Source: Candidatus Phyllobacterium onerii
Lineage (GTDB): Bacteria; Pseudomonadota; Alphaproteobacteria; Rhizobiales; Rhizobiaceae
Length of the DNA stretch: 64,000 bases
Direction: 5' to 3'
Assembly (NCBI RefSeq): GCF_028331445.1
Contig: NZ_JAQMHX010000001.1
Coordinates: 992,001-1,056,000, forward strand
The position numbers were made by a program, and so were the translations under genes. The notes beneath the pieces were generated by a model. The model saw only the letters and a list, made by a program, of their open reading frames with translations, searched no databases and was not told where the DNA came from. Position 1 is the first letter of the stretch. Every line of letters starts with the position of its first letter. Positions 25,857 through 34,420 of this stretch are shown here, piece by piece.

Positions 25857-26990
25857 ATGCGCTATATTATTTGTAAATTACTGTTCTCTCTCGCCATCCT
25901 CTTTTCTGGCTCCTTTGCAAGAGCAGCAGATTGGCCTTCCGAGATTCCTCCCGGCAAACTCCCCGCCAATGCCGGCCACCTTCAGGGTCTGGCGGTCGAC
26001 GCCGCCAACAAGGTCATCTATCGTTCATTTACAAATGCGCTCGTTAAGACTGACCTCGAAGGTAAAATCCTAGGAAGCGTGATCGGCCTGACTGGCCATT
26101 TGGGCGATATAGCCTTCCATAACGGGAAAATTTATGGATCTTTGGAGTATAAGGCAAAAAATTCCTTCTATATTGCAATATTCGATACAAGTTTGATCGA
26201 TAAACTCAATATGAATGCTGAGTCTTCCGGCGCCATGAAAGCTGTTTATCTGAAAGAAGTCGTGAAGGACTTCATTGCAGATTTGACGCCGGACAACAAG
26301 GTGCCCGTAGATTTTTCTGATAAAGCCGACAGTCCCGACCACCGCTATGGATGCAGTGGGATTGATGGTGTCGCCTTTGGGCCGGAATTCAACCAGAAAG
26401 ACGCGCGAAAGATAGTACTTACAGTTGCCTATGGAATATACAGCAATATAAATCGGGATGATAACAATCATCAGGTGCTGTTGCAATATGACGTGACGAA
26501 ATGGGCTGACTACGCCCAGACTCTAAAGCAATCGGCGCCGCACAAGAGCGGACCGGAAAGCGTCGACGGGAAGTATTTCGTCTATACCGGAAATACGGAA
26601 TTCGGCGTGCAGAACCTCGAATATGACGAAACAGCGAACTATTGGTTCATGGCTGTTTATCAGGGTCAGAAGGCAAAGTTTCCCAACTATAAGCTCTTCC
26701 TCATCGACGGCGATACTGTTCCCACGGCGGGGGTCATTTCCGGTCAGCCCAAAGTCAATGGAAAAGAGGAAGAAGGTCAATTGCTGCCACTGGCAGTGTT
26801 AGGACGCTACCACAAGGAGACCGGAATCTTCGGCATGGACTCTGATGCAGCCTACGGTCTTGCTAAATTGGGTGATGGCAGGTTTTACCTCGCTCCGAGC
26901 GGTTCGAATTCAGCAGTGTTGCGAAGGTGGACAGGTAAATGTCCGATTCCGTTCGAGGGCACAGGGCAAGCGATACAGTTGCTGCGATAA
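25857..26990 (+). CDS. Exported protein of unknown function, possibly beta-propeller
   Basis: A 377-residue protein with a Sec signal peptide (cleavage after ARAA, about residue 25). The mature part has repeated strand-turn patterns like a beta-propeller: LQGLAVDAANKVIYRSF, LVKTDLEGKILGSV, LGDIAFHNGKIYGSLE and later GLAKLGDGRFYLAP. I do not recognise the family. The gene and its upstream region are distinctly richer in A and T than the neighbours, which suggests transfer. The ATG at 25857 has GGGA upstream; an in-frame ATG at 25830 lacks one. It sits exactly before the relic of a cupin 3' end. Confidence 0.7.
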   Translation: MRYIICKLLFSLAILFSGSFARAADWPSEIPPGKLPANAGHLQGLAVDAANKVIYRSFTNALVKTDLEGKILGSVIGLTGHLGDIAFHNGKIYGSLEYKAKNSFYIAIFDTSLIDKLNMNAESSGAMKAVYLKEVVKDFIADLTPDNKVPVDFSDKADSPDHRYGCSGIDGVAFGPEFNQKDARKIVLTVAYGIYSNINRDDNNHQVLLQYDVTKWADYAQTLKQSAPHKSGPESVDGKYFVYTGNTEFGVQNLEYDETANYWFMAVYQGQKAKFPNYKLFLIDGDTVPTAGVISGQPKVNGKEEEGQLLPLAVLGRYHKETGIFGMDSDAAYGLAKLGDGRFYLAPSGSNSAVLRRWTGKCPIPFEGTGQAIQLLR

Positions 26991-27041
26991 ATGTGGGAAG
27001 TGATTGAAACCACGCGCAAAGAATATGTGATCAGGTTGTAA
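26991..27041 (+). pseudogene. Relic of a cupin gene 3' end
   Basis: The 17 codons directly after the preceding stop read MWEVIETTRKEYVIRL and stop. The end of the cupin gene at 25659-25709 reads TWEVLETTRKEYVIRL and stop. Only 9 of 51 bases differ, most at third positions, so this is the tail of a homologous gene, not chance. The rest of that gene is missing; the exported-protein gene occupies its place. Confidence 0.85.
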
Positions 27042-27538
27042 GCTAAGCGTCAGCTTTCGCTGGCGGACGTGAATAAAAGGGCCAAAGGTCGTCCAGCAAT
27101 CGCCCCTCCCATACTATCGGTTAGTGGCAGAGGAACGACTTTGTCCATGCCTTGATGACTGACGCAACAAAAACTCTTTTCTTGAAATCATTGCCAGACA
27201 ATTTCGAATAGGTCGTCACAGTTTTCCAATCAAAGTTCCATCGCGACGCAAAGAAAATAGCAACGTTATGGACATCCCGTTGCTGCCTGCCGGTGGTTGC
27301 CAACAGGCGTACAGTGAGGACCACATTTCATCCAGGAATTGATTGCTTGCCGGTCGCCGCACGCGGAGGTTCTGGGCGCTAGCATTCGTTAATGTGCTAC
27401 TTAGCGTTATATAGACTAAAGCTGACCGACCAAACGTTCTGCAATTGAAAATGAACAAAATACACCTCCGAAACACATGGCTAAAAACGCCGTGCTACGT
27501 TCGGAAGTTTGATCAGACAAGGTTCATGTGTTGAACAT
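27042..27538. other. Intergenic region, no gene recognised
   Basis: About 500 bp of mixed composition. A small hairpin, CGTCAGC/GCTGGCG (about 27048-27066), follows the cupin relic. Short minus-strand reading frames (for example 27121-27324 and 27216-27476) have no ribosome-binding site or recognisable protein features. I see no RNA gene. Confidence 0.4.
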
Positions 27539-27568
27539 CTTGCGAAACCGGGTGGCGACGCCCTATGT
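27539..27568 (+). promoter_or_regulatory. Candidate heat-shock (RpoH) promoter of clpP
   Basis: CTTGCG (27539-27544) and CCTATGT (27562-27568) are 17 bp apart and lie 68 bp upstream of clpP. They resemble the alphaproteobacterial RpoH pattern, a CTTG-type -35 and a C-Y-TAT-N-T -10. Heat-shock control of clpP is expected from family knowledge; this specific site is unproven. Confidence 0.45.
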
Positions 27569-27635
27569 ATCGGTTAGTCTTCCACGAATCTGGGGTGGTT
27601 AAGCCCCTTATTCTCCAAAACGCTGAGGCCCACCG

Positions 27636-28265
27636 ATGAGAGACCCAATCGAAACAGCTATGAATCTCGTGCCAATGGTCGTCGAGCAGACCAATCGGGG
27701 CGAGCGGGCCTATGATATATTTTCGCGCCTGCTGAAAGAACGCATCATCTTTATAACCGGGCCGATCGAGGACGGCATGGCGACGCTTGTTTGCGCGCAG
27801 CTGCTTTTCCTTGAATCGGAGAACCCGAAAAAAGAAATCAACATGTATATCAACTCGCCGGGCGGTGTCGTCACCTCCGGCATGGCAATCTACGACACCA
27901 TGCAGTTCATCCGTCCAGCCGTGTCGACGCTGTGTTTCGGCCAGGCCGCATCCATGGGATCGCTGCTGCTGACCGCGGGCGAGAAGGACATGCGTTTCGT
28001 TCTTCCCAACGCCCGCATTATGCTGCATCAGCCGTCAGGTGGCTTCCAGGGACAGGCGTCAGATATCGAGCGTCATGCCCAGGATATCATCAAGATGAAG
28101 CGCCGCCTGAACGAGATTTATGTCAAACATACCGGCCGCGATTACGAGTCGATTGAACGTACCCTCGATCGCGATCATTTCATGACTGCGCAGGAATCAC
28201 TCGAGTTCGGCCTGATCGACAAGGTGCTTGAATCGCGTGCTGTGCTCGAAGGTGACAGTAAGTAA
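27636..28265 (+). CDS. clpP: ATP-dependent Clp protease proteolytic subunit
   Basis: A 209-residue ClpP, the serine protease that forms the double heptameric chamber and degrades proteins delivered by ClpX or ClpA. The triad is Ser106 (FGQAASMGS), His131 (ARIMLHQP) and Asp180 (LDRDHF), with the handle helix [15 protein letters not shown] between. It is encoded upstream of clpX and lon, the usual rhizobial order. The start has only a weak ribosome-binding site (CTGAGGCCCACCG). It ends before a strong palindrome at 28280 and so may be transcribed separately from clpX. Confidence 0.97.
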   Translation: MRDPIETAMNLVPMVVEQTNRGERAYDIFSRLLKERIIFITGPIEDGMATLVCAQLLFLESENPKKEINMYINSPGGVVTSGMAIYDTMQFIRPAVSTLCFGQAASMGSLLLTAGEKDMRFVLPNARIMLHQPSGGFQGQASDIERHAQDIIKMKRRLNEIYVKHTGRDYESIERTLDRDHFMTAQESLEFGLIDKVLESRAVLEGDSK

Positions 28266-28279
28266 CCGGCTAAATCGCC

Positions 28280-28316
28280 CATCGGGGTCAAAAATGAAGT
28301 TTTTTTGACCCCGATG
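28280..28316 (+). terminator. Hairpin terminator after clpP
   Basis: CATCGGGGTCAAAAA and TTTTTGACCCCGATG form a perfect 15-bp stem with a 7-base loop, 14 bp after the clpP stop. The T-run lies in the 3' arm, so the hairpin could terminate transcription in either direction. Confidence 0.6.
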
Positions 28317-28386
28317 CGGACTTTCTGCCACACATGCAGCTTGCATAGAGCGGAGCAGACGTTACGTTAAGCTATTGGTCAGTTAG

Positions 28387-28679
28387 AGAAGCCTATTCTA
28401 CGAATAACTGTTCACCTCCAGCTTGAGCAAGTGGTGGATCTGATAGAGTGGGGCTGATGAAAGGAAGCCGTAGTGAGCGAAATTCCAATGATCCGAGGCG
28501 ACCGAGGCAGTTTATCAGACACGCTTTATTGCCGGGTCTGCGGGAAAAGTCAGCATGACGTTCGCAAGGTGATCGCTGGTCCGACTTTCGTTGTTTGCAA
28601 TGAGTGCATCGAAGTATTCGCAGGAATGCTTCGTGAGGAGGATGCTTCCTCAAAGTGAAAATCTGATGAAGGCTTGCCA
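28387..28679 (+). repeat. Tandem partial duplication of the clpX 5' region (upstream copy)
   Basis: This segment is homologous to 28709-28995. Both copies contain a leader beginning GAAGCCTA, a ribosome-binding site GAAAGGAA, and the ClpX zinc-binding domain. Alignment continues codon by codon past the stop of the small gene (TGA at 28656 aligned with GTG at 28972; then AAA, GAA and GGC match). The copies have diverged, so this is an old duplication with separate selection on the coding part. Confidence 0.85.
28473..28658 (+). CDS. Free-standing ClpX-type zinc-binding domain protein
   Basis: A 61-residue protein, GTG start, with GAAAGGAAGCC upstream. It is almost entirely the C4 zinc-binding domain of Clp[21 protein letters not shown] with Cys20, Cys23, Cys42 and Cys45, then a helix ending DASSK. 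In ClpX this domain dimerises and docks adaptors and some substrates. No AAA+ part is present, because an in-frame stop replaces a sense codon at the point where ClpX continues. Preservation of all four cysteines and the core despite DNA divergence argues that it is a working gene. It may compete for adaptors or mix with ClpX; that is inference. Confidence 0.85.
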   Translation: MSEIPMIRGDRGSLSDTLYCRVCGKSQHDVRKVIAGPTFVVCNECIEVFAGMLREEDASSK

Positions 28680-28797
28680 GGAATTGAGGTGGCGCCATTA
28701 TTGAGCTAGGAAGCCTAATTTACGAACGACTAATCACTTCCACCTGGAGGAAGTGGCGGACCCGGGAAAGCAGGGCCGATACTGAAAGGAAACTGCA

Positions 28798-30072
28798 ATG
28801 AGCAAAGTCAGCAACGGCGGCGGCGATTCCAAGAATACGCTATATTGCTCGTTTTGCGGGAAGAGTCAGCATGAAGTTCGCAAGTTGATTGCGGGCCCGA
28901 CTGTTTTCATCTGCGATGAATGCGTCGAATTGTGCATGGACATCATCCGCGAGGAAAATAAATCCTCGATGGTGAAATCCCGTGAAGGCGTCCCGACGCC
29001 GCAGGAAATCATGGCTGTTCTCGATGATTATGTCATCGGTCAGAACCATGCCAAGCGTGTTCTCTCCGTCGCGGTGCACAACCACTATAAACGGTTGGCC
29101 CACGCATCGAAAAACAATGAAGTCGAACTCGCGAAGTCCAACATCCTTCTCGTTGGGCCAACCGGTTGCGGCAAGACCTATCTGGCACAATCGCTTGCCC
29201 GTATCATCGACGTGCCGTTTACGATGGCTGACGCGACGACGCTGACGGAAGCCGGTTATGTCGGCGAGGATGTCGAGAACATCATTCTGAAGCTGTTGCA
29301 ATCGGCGGACTATAATGTCGAGCGGGCGCAGCGTGGCATCGTCTACATCGATGAAGTCGACAAGATCAGCCGTAAATCGGACAACCCTTCCATTACACGC
29401 GACGTGTCGGGTGAGGGCGTGCAGCAAGCGCTGTTGAAGATCATGGAAGGCACCGTTGCTTCCGTACCGCCACAAGGTGGCCGCAAGCATCCGCAGCAGG
29501 AATTCTTGCAGGTCGACACGACGAACATCCTGTTCATCTGTGGTGGCGCGTTTGCCGGTCTCGACAAGATCATCTCGGCCCGTGGTGAAAAGACCTCCAT
29601 TGGCTTCAGCGCTGCGGTAAAGGCACCGGACGATCGTCGCGTTGGCGCGATCTTCCGCGAACTTGAGCCTGAAGATCTGCTGAAGTTCGGTCTTATCCCC
29701 GAATTCGTTGGTCGTCTGCCCGTTATCGCGACACTTGAGGATCTCGATGAGGTCGCGTTGGTGCAGATTCTGTCCGAACCCAAGAACGCTCTGGTTAAGC
29801 AGTATCAGCGCTTGTTCGACATGGAAAACGTCGAGTTGACGTTCCATGAGGATGCGCTGAAGGCCATTGCCAAGCGGGCAATTGCTCGAAAGACCGGTGC
29901 GCGGGGATTGCGATCGATCATGGAGAAGATCCTTCTCGACACGATGTATGAGTTGCCAACGCTTGATGGTGTCCAGGAAGTGGTGATCTCCGGTGACGTC
30001 GTGGAAGGCAACTCAAGGCCTCTGTATATCTATGCCGAGCGCAAGGAAGAAAAAGGCAATGTTTCCGCGTAA
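28798..30072 (+). CDS. clpX: ATP-dependent Clp protease ATP-binding subunit ClpX
   Basis: A 424-residue AAA+ unfoldase that recognises tagged or adaptor-bound substrates and feeds them to ClpP. It has an N-terminal zinc-binding domain (Cys17, Cys20, Cys39, Cys42), Walker A (GPTGCGKTY), the pore loop GYVGEDVEN, Walker B (VYIDEVDKI), the ClpP-binding IGF loop ([10 protein letters not shown]), and the sensor region [12 protein letters not shown]. Length matches rhizobial ClpX. GAAAGGAAACTGCA precedes the start. A hairpin CACTTCC/GGAAGTG (28735-28755) lies in its leader. Its 5' region was the source of the small zinc-finger gene upstream. Confidence 0.98.
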   Translation: MSKVSNGGGDSKNTLYCSFCGKSQHEVRKLIAGPTVFICDECVELCMDIIREENKSSMVKSREGVPTPQEIMAVLDDYVIGQNHAKRVLSVAVHNHYKRLAHASKNNEVELAKSNILLVGPTGCGKTYLAQSLARIIDVPFTMADATTLTEAGYVGEDVENIILKLLQSADYNVERAQRGIVYIDEVDKISRKSDNPSITRDVSGEGVQQALLKIMEGTVASVPPQGGRKHPQQEFLQVDTTNILFICGGAFAGLDKIISARGEKTSIGFSAAVKAPDDRRVGAIFRELEPEDLLKFGLIPEFVGRLPVIATLEDLDEVALVQILSEPKNALVKQYQRLFDMENVELTFHEDALKAIAKRAIARKTGARGLRSIMEKILLDTMYELPTLDGVQEVVISGDVVEGNSRPLYIYAERKEEKGNVSA

Positions 30073-30103
30073 GCTATCGGAAATAGAGCAGTCTAACGGC
30101 AAG

Positions 30104-30135
30104 GCTCCGCGTCTCGCGGAGCTTTTCTGTTTTGT
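30104..30135 (+). terminator. Rho-independent terminator of clpX
   Basis: GCTCCGCG (30104-30111) and CGCGGAGC (30115-30122) form a perfect 8-bp stem with a TCT loop, followed by TTTTCTGTTTTG. Confidence 0.85.
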
Positions 30136-30406
30136 ATTTGGGTCGAATTCTGTGCATGGCCTTGCGAGCGATTGCGCTCGGACTGTCGTGAGCGCAGGAT
30201 AGATTACGATTCTGTGAATGAGCTTGGGGTGTGGGTGCTTGAAACAAGCGGGCCTCCACTCCAAGTAAGTGTTAAGCTGCATAAACGGTAGTACGCCGCT
30301 CAATGCATGCGCCGCCAAAGTGGATCTCGATTTTGGATTTGGCCATGCAGCTTAAAGGGTACCCGGGCGTGGCGATCTGGCCGAATGGCCTGAGAAAGGA
30401 CATAAA
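30136..30406. other. Region between clpX and lon
   Basis: No gene is seen. It must contain the lon promoter. A CTTGAA at 30238-30243 could be an RpoH -35 element, but the matching -10 is poor. An imperfect inverted repeat, AAGCTGCATAA (30280-30290) and GGCCATGCAGCTTAA (about 30341-30355), lies in the probable leader. Confidence 0.4.
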
Positions 30407-32827
30407 ATGACGGTTGCAAGCAAGAAGACACCGGCGGGTGGCGAGAACGGGCTTTATGCCGTTCTGCCATTGCGCGATATTGTTGTCTTCCCCCACATGA
30501 TCGTTCCACTCTTCGTTGGCCGCGAAAAATCCATTCGCGCGCTTGAGGAAGTTATGGGCGTCGACAAGCAAATCCTGCTTGCCACACAGAAGAACGCTGC
30601 GGACGACGATCCACAGGCTGACGCGATCTATACGGTCGGCACTATTGCCAACGTCCTGCAATTGTTGAAATTGCCAGACGGTACGGTCAAGGTATTGGTT
30701 GAAGGTATCGCCCGCGCTGAGATCACCAGTTTCAGTGAACGCGAAGATTATCACGAAGCCTCTGCCGTAACGCTTACAGAACCGGAAGAAGATCCGGTCG
30801 AGATCGAGGCTCTTGCTCGGTCGGTCGTGTCGGATTTTGAAAACTATGTAAAACTGAACAAGAAGATTTCGCCTGAAGTTGTCGGCGCCGCCGGACAGAT
30901 CGAGGACTATTCGAAGCTGGCCGATACAGTCGCGTCGCATCTTGCGATCAAGATTCCTGAAAAGCAGGATATGTTGTCGATCCTTTCCGTGCGTGCACGG
31001 TTGGAGAAGGCCATGTCCTTCATGGAGTCGGAGATCTCCGTTCTTCAGGTCGAAAAGCGTATCCGCTCGCGCGTCAAGCGCCAGATGGAGAAGACGCAGC
31101 GCGAATATTATCTGAACGAGCAGATGAAGGCGATCCAGAAGGAACTTGGCGATGGCGAAGATGGCCGCGACGAGTCCGCCGAATTGGAAGACCGCATCAA
31201 GAAGACGAAACTGTCGAAGGAAGCGCGCGAAAAAGCCAATGCGGAGCTGAAGAAGCTGCGTCAGATGAGCCCGATGTCCGCCGAGGCGACGGTCGTTCGC
31301 AACTATCTCGACTGGCTGTTGTCCATTCCGTGGGGCAAAAAGTCGAAGATCAAGAACGATCTGAACCTCGCTGACGAAGTTCTGGATACCGAGCACTATG
31401 GCCTGGACAAGGTCAAGGATCGCATTGTCGAATATCTGGCGGTGCAGGCTCGTTCGACCAAGATCAAAGGTCCAATCCTCTGCCTCGTTGGTCCTCCCGG
31501 CGTTGGCAAGACGTCGCTCGCCCGTTCGATCGCCAAGGCTACCGGCCGCGAATACATTCGCATGTCGCTTGGAGGCGTGCGTGACGAGGCCGAGATCCGC
31601 GGTCATCGCCGTACCTATATCGGTTCGATGCCCGGCAAGGTCATCCAGTCGATGAAGAAGGCGAAGAAGTCAAATCCGCTCTTCCTGCTCGACGAGATCG
31701 ACAAGATGGGCCAGGACTTCCGCGGCGATCCGTCATCAGCTTTGCTGGAGGTGCTCGATCCGGAACAGAACTCCACGTTCATGGATCACTATCTCGAGGT
31801 CGAGTATGACCTCTCGAATGTGATGTTCGTGACGACAGCCAATACGCTGAATATCCCAAGTCCCTTGATGGACCGCATGGAGATCATCCGTATTGCCGGT
31901 TACACAGAAGATGAGAAGCTGGAAATCGCCAAGCGGCACTTGTTGCCCAAGGCCATCCGCGATCATGCATTGCAGCCGAAGGAGTTCTCTGTCTCCGAAG
32001 ACGCGATCCGCGCCATCATTCGCAATTATACGCGAGAGGCCGGTGTTCGTAACCTTGAGCGCGAATTGATGAAGCTGGCCCGCAAAGCAGTCACCGAAAT
32101 CATGAAGACACAGAAGAAGTCGGTGAAGGTCACGGATGCAAACATCGATGAATATCTCGGGGTTGAGAAGTTCCGATTTGGACAGATCGATGGCGAAGAC
32201 CAGGTTGGCGTTGTCACAGGCCTAGCCTGGACCGAAGTGGGCGGCGAATTGCTGACCATTGAAGGCGTCATGATGCCCGGTAAGGGTCGCATGACGGTAA
32301 CAGGCAATCTGCGCGACGTGATGAAGGAATCGATCTCGGCAGCGGCATCCTATGTCCGCTCGCGTGCCATCGATTTCGGCGTTGAGCCGCCGTTGTTCGA
32401 TCGTCGCGACATCCACGTGCACGTGCCGGAAGGTGCGACGCCCAAGGATGGCCCATCGGCCGGCGTTGCGATGGTTACAGCCATCGTCTCGATACTGACA
32501 GGCATTCCGGTCCGCAAGGATATCGCCATGACCGGCGAGATCACGTTGCGGGGCAGGGTCCTGCCCATTGGTGGCCTCAAGGAGAAGCTGCTCGCCGCGC
32601 TGCGTGGTGGCATCAAGACGGTTCTGATCCCGGAAGAAAACGCCAAGGATCTGGTGGAGATTCCGGACAATGTGAAGAACGGCCTTGAGATCATTCCAGT
32701 CAGTCACGCCAATGAAGTGCTCAAGCACGCACTGGTACGCCAGCCGGAGCCTATCGAATGGACTGAACCGGCCCACGTGCCATCTGCGGTCGTCGAGGAT
32801 GAAGCCGGCGCTCAGATCGCTCATTAA
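30407..32827 (+). CDS. lon: ATP-dependent protease Lon
   Basis: An 806-residue homohexameric AAA+ serine protease that removes misfolded and some regulatory proteins. It has an N-terminal LON substrate-binding domain (LYAVLPLRDIVVFPHMIVPL), a long coiled-coil, Walker A (VGPPGVGKTS), Walker B (LFLLDEIDKM) and a C-terminal protease domain with Ser684 (PKDGPSAGVAM) and Lys727 (GGLKEKLLAA). The C-terminal extension after residue 785 is typical for alphaproteobacteria. AGAAAGGA stands before the start. In many relatives a hupB gene follows; here a terminator and tRNA-Val follow instead. Confidence 0.98.
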   Translation: MTVASKKTPAGGENGLYAVLPLRDIVVFPHMIVPLFVGREKSIRALEEVMGVDKQILLATQKNAADDDPQADAIYTVGTIANVLQLLKLPDGTVKVLVEGIARAEITSFSEREDYHEASAVTLTEPEEDPVEIEALARSVVSDFENYVKLNKKISPEVVGAAGQIEDYSKLADTVASHLAIKIPEKQDMLSILSVRARLEKAMSFMESEISVLQVEKRIRSRVKRQMEKTQREYYLNEQMKAIQKELGDGEDGRDESAELEDRIKKTKLSKEAREKANAELKKLRQMSPMSAEATVVRNYLDWLLSIPWGKKSKIKNDLNLADEVLDTEHYGLDKVKDRIVEYLAVQARSTKIKGPILCLVGPPGVGKTSLARSIAKATGREYIRMSLGGVRDEAEIRGHRRTYIGSMPGKVIQSMKKAKKSNPLFLLDEIDKMGQDFRGDPSSALLEVLDPEQNSTFMDHYLEVEYDLSNVMFVTTANTLNIPSPLMDRMEIIRIAGYTEDEKLEIAKRHLLPKAIRDHALQPKEFSVSEDAIRAIIRNYTREAGVRNLERELMKLARKAVTEIMKTQKKSVKVTDANIDEYLGVEKFRFGQIDGEDQVGVVTGLAWTEVGGELLTIEGVMMPGKGRMTVTGNLRDVMKESISAAASYVRSRAIDFGVEPPLFDRRDIHVHVPEGATPKDGPSAGVAMVTAIVSILTGIPVRKDIAMTGEITLRGRVLPIGGLKEKLLAALRGGIKTVLIPEENAKDLVEIPDNVKNGLEIIPVSHANEVLKHALVRQPEPIEWTEPAHVPSAVVEDEAGAQIAH

Positions 32828-32841
32828 ACAGCATTGAAAGA

Positions 32842-32873
32842 TAAGGCCGGACAAGAAATTGCCCGGCCTTTTT
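32842..32873 (+). terminator. Rho-independent terminator of lon
   Basis: AAGGCCGG (32842-32849) pairs with CCGGCCTT (32862-32869), followed by TTTTGATT, 15 bp after the lon stop. Confidence 0.85.
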
Positions 32874-32973
32874 GATTCGTAACCAACGACGCGGTCCGCG
32901 ACGCGCGCACGCGGCACAATGCTATGGCGGCGAGCCTGCGCGTTGGATATCAAAATGTACATTGATGAGGGAA

Positions 32974-33049
<76 letters not shown>

Positions 33050-33072
33050 TTCGCAAAGGGTGCGTTCCGGAG

Positions 33073-33101
33073 CGTTTATGCGTTTCCGCTGATATTGGCA
33101 A
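33073..33101 (-). promoter_or_regulatory. Promoter of tRNA-Val
   Basis: On the minus strand TTGCCA (33096-33101) and TAAACG (33073-33078) are 17 bp apart. The same -10 hexamer and spacing serve the divergent tRNA-Asp gene. Initiation near 33066 would leave a leader of about 17 nt. Confidence 0.6.
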
Positions 33102-33172
33102 GAGGGGATGCGACACTTTTATGATTTGTCGGATGAGTTTTTCACAATCGCATCTTTCCTCTCCAGTTGTGC

Positions 33173-33201
33173 TTGACACACCCCCGCGAACCCCTTAAAC
33201 G
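33173..33201 (+). promoter_or_regulatory. Promoter of tRNA-Asp
   Basis: TTGACA (33173-33178), a 17-bp spacer and TAAACG (33196-33201) lie 38 bp upstream of tRNA-Asp. The -10 is identical to that of tRNA-Val. Confidence 0.65.
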
Positions 33202-33239
33202 ACCGCTCACGCCGTACAAATAGTACGGTACGAAAGTGC

Positions 33240-33316
33240 GCGGGTGTAGCTCAGTTGGTTAGAGTGCCGGCCTGTCACGCCGGAGGTCGCGGGTTCGAGC
33301 CCCGTCACTCGCGCCA
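33240..33316 (+). tRNA. tRNA-Asp (anticodon GTC)
   Basis: A 77-nt gene including CCA. It has acceptor stem GCGGGTG/CACTCGC with a G-T pair, D arm AGCTCAGTTGGTTAGAGT, anticodon loop CTGTCAC with anticodon GTC, and T arm GGGTTCGAGCCCC. It is intact, although its 3' 49 bases are part of the 89-bp repeat that bounds the genomic island. Confidence 0.97.
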
Positions 33317-33356
33317 CTTTTCCCTCAGTGATTTCAAGTAGATAATTCCCTTTGGG
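33268..33356. repeat. attL: direct repeat at tRNA-Asp
   Basis: An 89-bp sequence identical to 37027-37115. It starts at base 29 of tRNA-Asp (5' side of the anticodon stem), runs through the tRNA 3' end and covers 40 bp of downstream flank, ending ATAATTCCCTTTGGG. Identity stops abruptly on both sides, as expected for attachment-site copies made by integration. Confidence 0.92.
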
Positions 33357-33385
33357 GAAAACGTTGTCGTTGAAAGTTTCAACTG

Positions 33386-33733
33386 TCATTTCGCCACCAG
33401 TTTCAACTTTTTGATCTCGTTCTGTTCCGATGCGATAGCCCGACGCCCGATTTTACGGGATGCATCAGCTGCGCGCGCAGCCGGCAGATTGACTGGCATG
33501 TAGGTTTTCTGCAGCGTTTCGTTCTGATCGATGCTGTTACCCATTTTTGCAGCAATCGATTCGACGCTGCCGCCACCGGAGATCGCTTCAACCGCACCTG
33601 TTCGGCGCATATCCATTAACCGGCATTTTTCTTCTCTACCAAACACCAATCGACGAATGTCAGCAAAGTCGTCGATCAGGCTGCTGTTCTGATAGGGAAG
33701 CGGGTTATGCCGCGCGGACCCAGCGCCATGCAC
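33386..33733 (-). pseudogene. Truncated tyrosine-recombinase integrase (C-terminal part)
   Basis: About 115 codons that look like the C-terminal end of a phage-type integrase. They include RRLVFGREEKCRLMDMRRTG, with the conserved R-x-T-G helix region, then VESIAAKMGNSID and KTYMPVN, where the nucleophilic tyrosine is expected. The N-terminal arm-binding and core domains and the first catalytic arginine are missing, and an in-frame TGA lies 13 codons before the apparent GTG. It points toward the tRNA, as integrases of tRNA islands do. Confidence 0.75.
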
Positions 33734-33808
33734 AAGGACCTCGCGCCCAGATTGAAGTGCTCGGCTTGCGGATCAAAGCAGCTTGGCCTCAGTGCGACGC
33801 CTTATTGA

Positions 33809-34132
33809 CAATTAGAGGCGTGTTGGCGGGAAAACAAAGAATCACGTTTCCCGCGCTCACCCAAGGCAATTATAGGCGGCCGTCCGCCGCTTTCGGGTCC
33901 TATGAGGATGGAGTTGTAGCAAAGAGAAGACGGCCGAACCGAGTGTAGCTCCGGCCCGCCGTCCAAGGTCAAAGGCGGGGTTATAAGTCCATGAGGCGCC
34001 GCTCCCCGCTCCAATGGCGCGTCTTGTTTATTGTGGCTTGGCCGCCCCTCTCCAGAGATCATGCGGCCAAGCCACGGCTGATGCATAGGGGGATCAGCCA
34101 TTCCGCCATCAGAACACTCTCTGACGGCCAAC
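33809..34132. other. Non-coding part of the island
   Basis: About 320 bp between the integrase relic and the DUF1236 gene. Inverted repeats are present, for example GGCGGCCGTCCGCC (33871-33884) and GGCTTGGCCGC/GCGGCCAAGCC (34035-34045 and 34067-34077), the latter a strong hairpin. No credible gene is seen. Confidence 0.45.
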
Positions 34133-34420
34133 TCAGTTCGACATGTAGACGATCTTGCGATCCTTCATCGACACGATAACCGGTTGCTTATCCACATAGA
34201 CGTAGCCGTAGTCCGGACTATCGGGGATCGGCACCAGTTTGACGTCCTCCGGCACCGCGGTTCCAATTGCGGCGTCGCCCTCTATGATAACAGGATCGGT
34301 CGGATGCGCGATCACATATTCGCGGGCCGGCTGTGGAACCTCAACCACAACTGCATCCTGCGCGTAGACGCCACCAGACACTGCAAACATCACGGCTGTG
34401 GCAAGCAAGATTCGTTTCAT
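34133..34420 (-). CDS. DUF1236 exported protein
   Basis: A 95-residue protein with a Sec signal peptide (cleavage after VYA, about residue 20). One DUF1236-like unit follows: VPEDVKLVPIPDSPDYGYVY and VSMKDRKIVYMSN, ending at the C-terminus. The family is common in rhizobia and its function is unknown. The start at 34420 has GGAAGAG upstream; an in-frame start at 34504 is unlikely. It is divergent from the ABC exporter gene within the island. Confidence 0.78.
   Translation of the reverse strand: MKRILLATAVMFAVSGGVYAQDAVVVEVPQPAREYVIAHPTDPVIIEGDAAIGTAVPEDVKLVPIPDSPDYGYVYVDKQPVIVSMKDRKIVYMSN

Noticed and set aside
27121-27476. Two short minus-strand frames upstream of clpP
   Set aside because: They have no start signals and no recognisable motifs; composition looks non-coding.
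30238-30270. RpoH promoter of lon
   Set aside because: CTTGAA is present, but the expected -10 at correct spacing reads poorly, so I do not call it.
30272-31606. A 444-codon open frame on the minus strand
   Set aside because: It lies wholly opposite lon and its leader, shows no domain, and reflects codon bias of the real gene.
33728-33808. A 26-codon plus-strand frame with a CSACGSK zinc-ribbon-like motif overlapping the integrase relic
   Set aside because: It has only one CxxC pair, no clear ribosome-binding site and overlaps another relic; at most it is a scrap of a lost gene.
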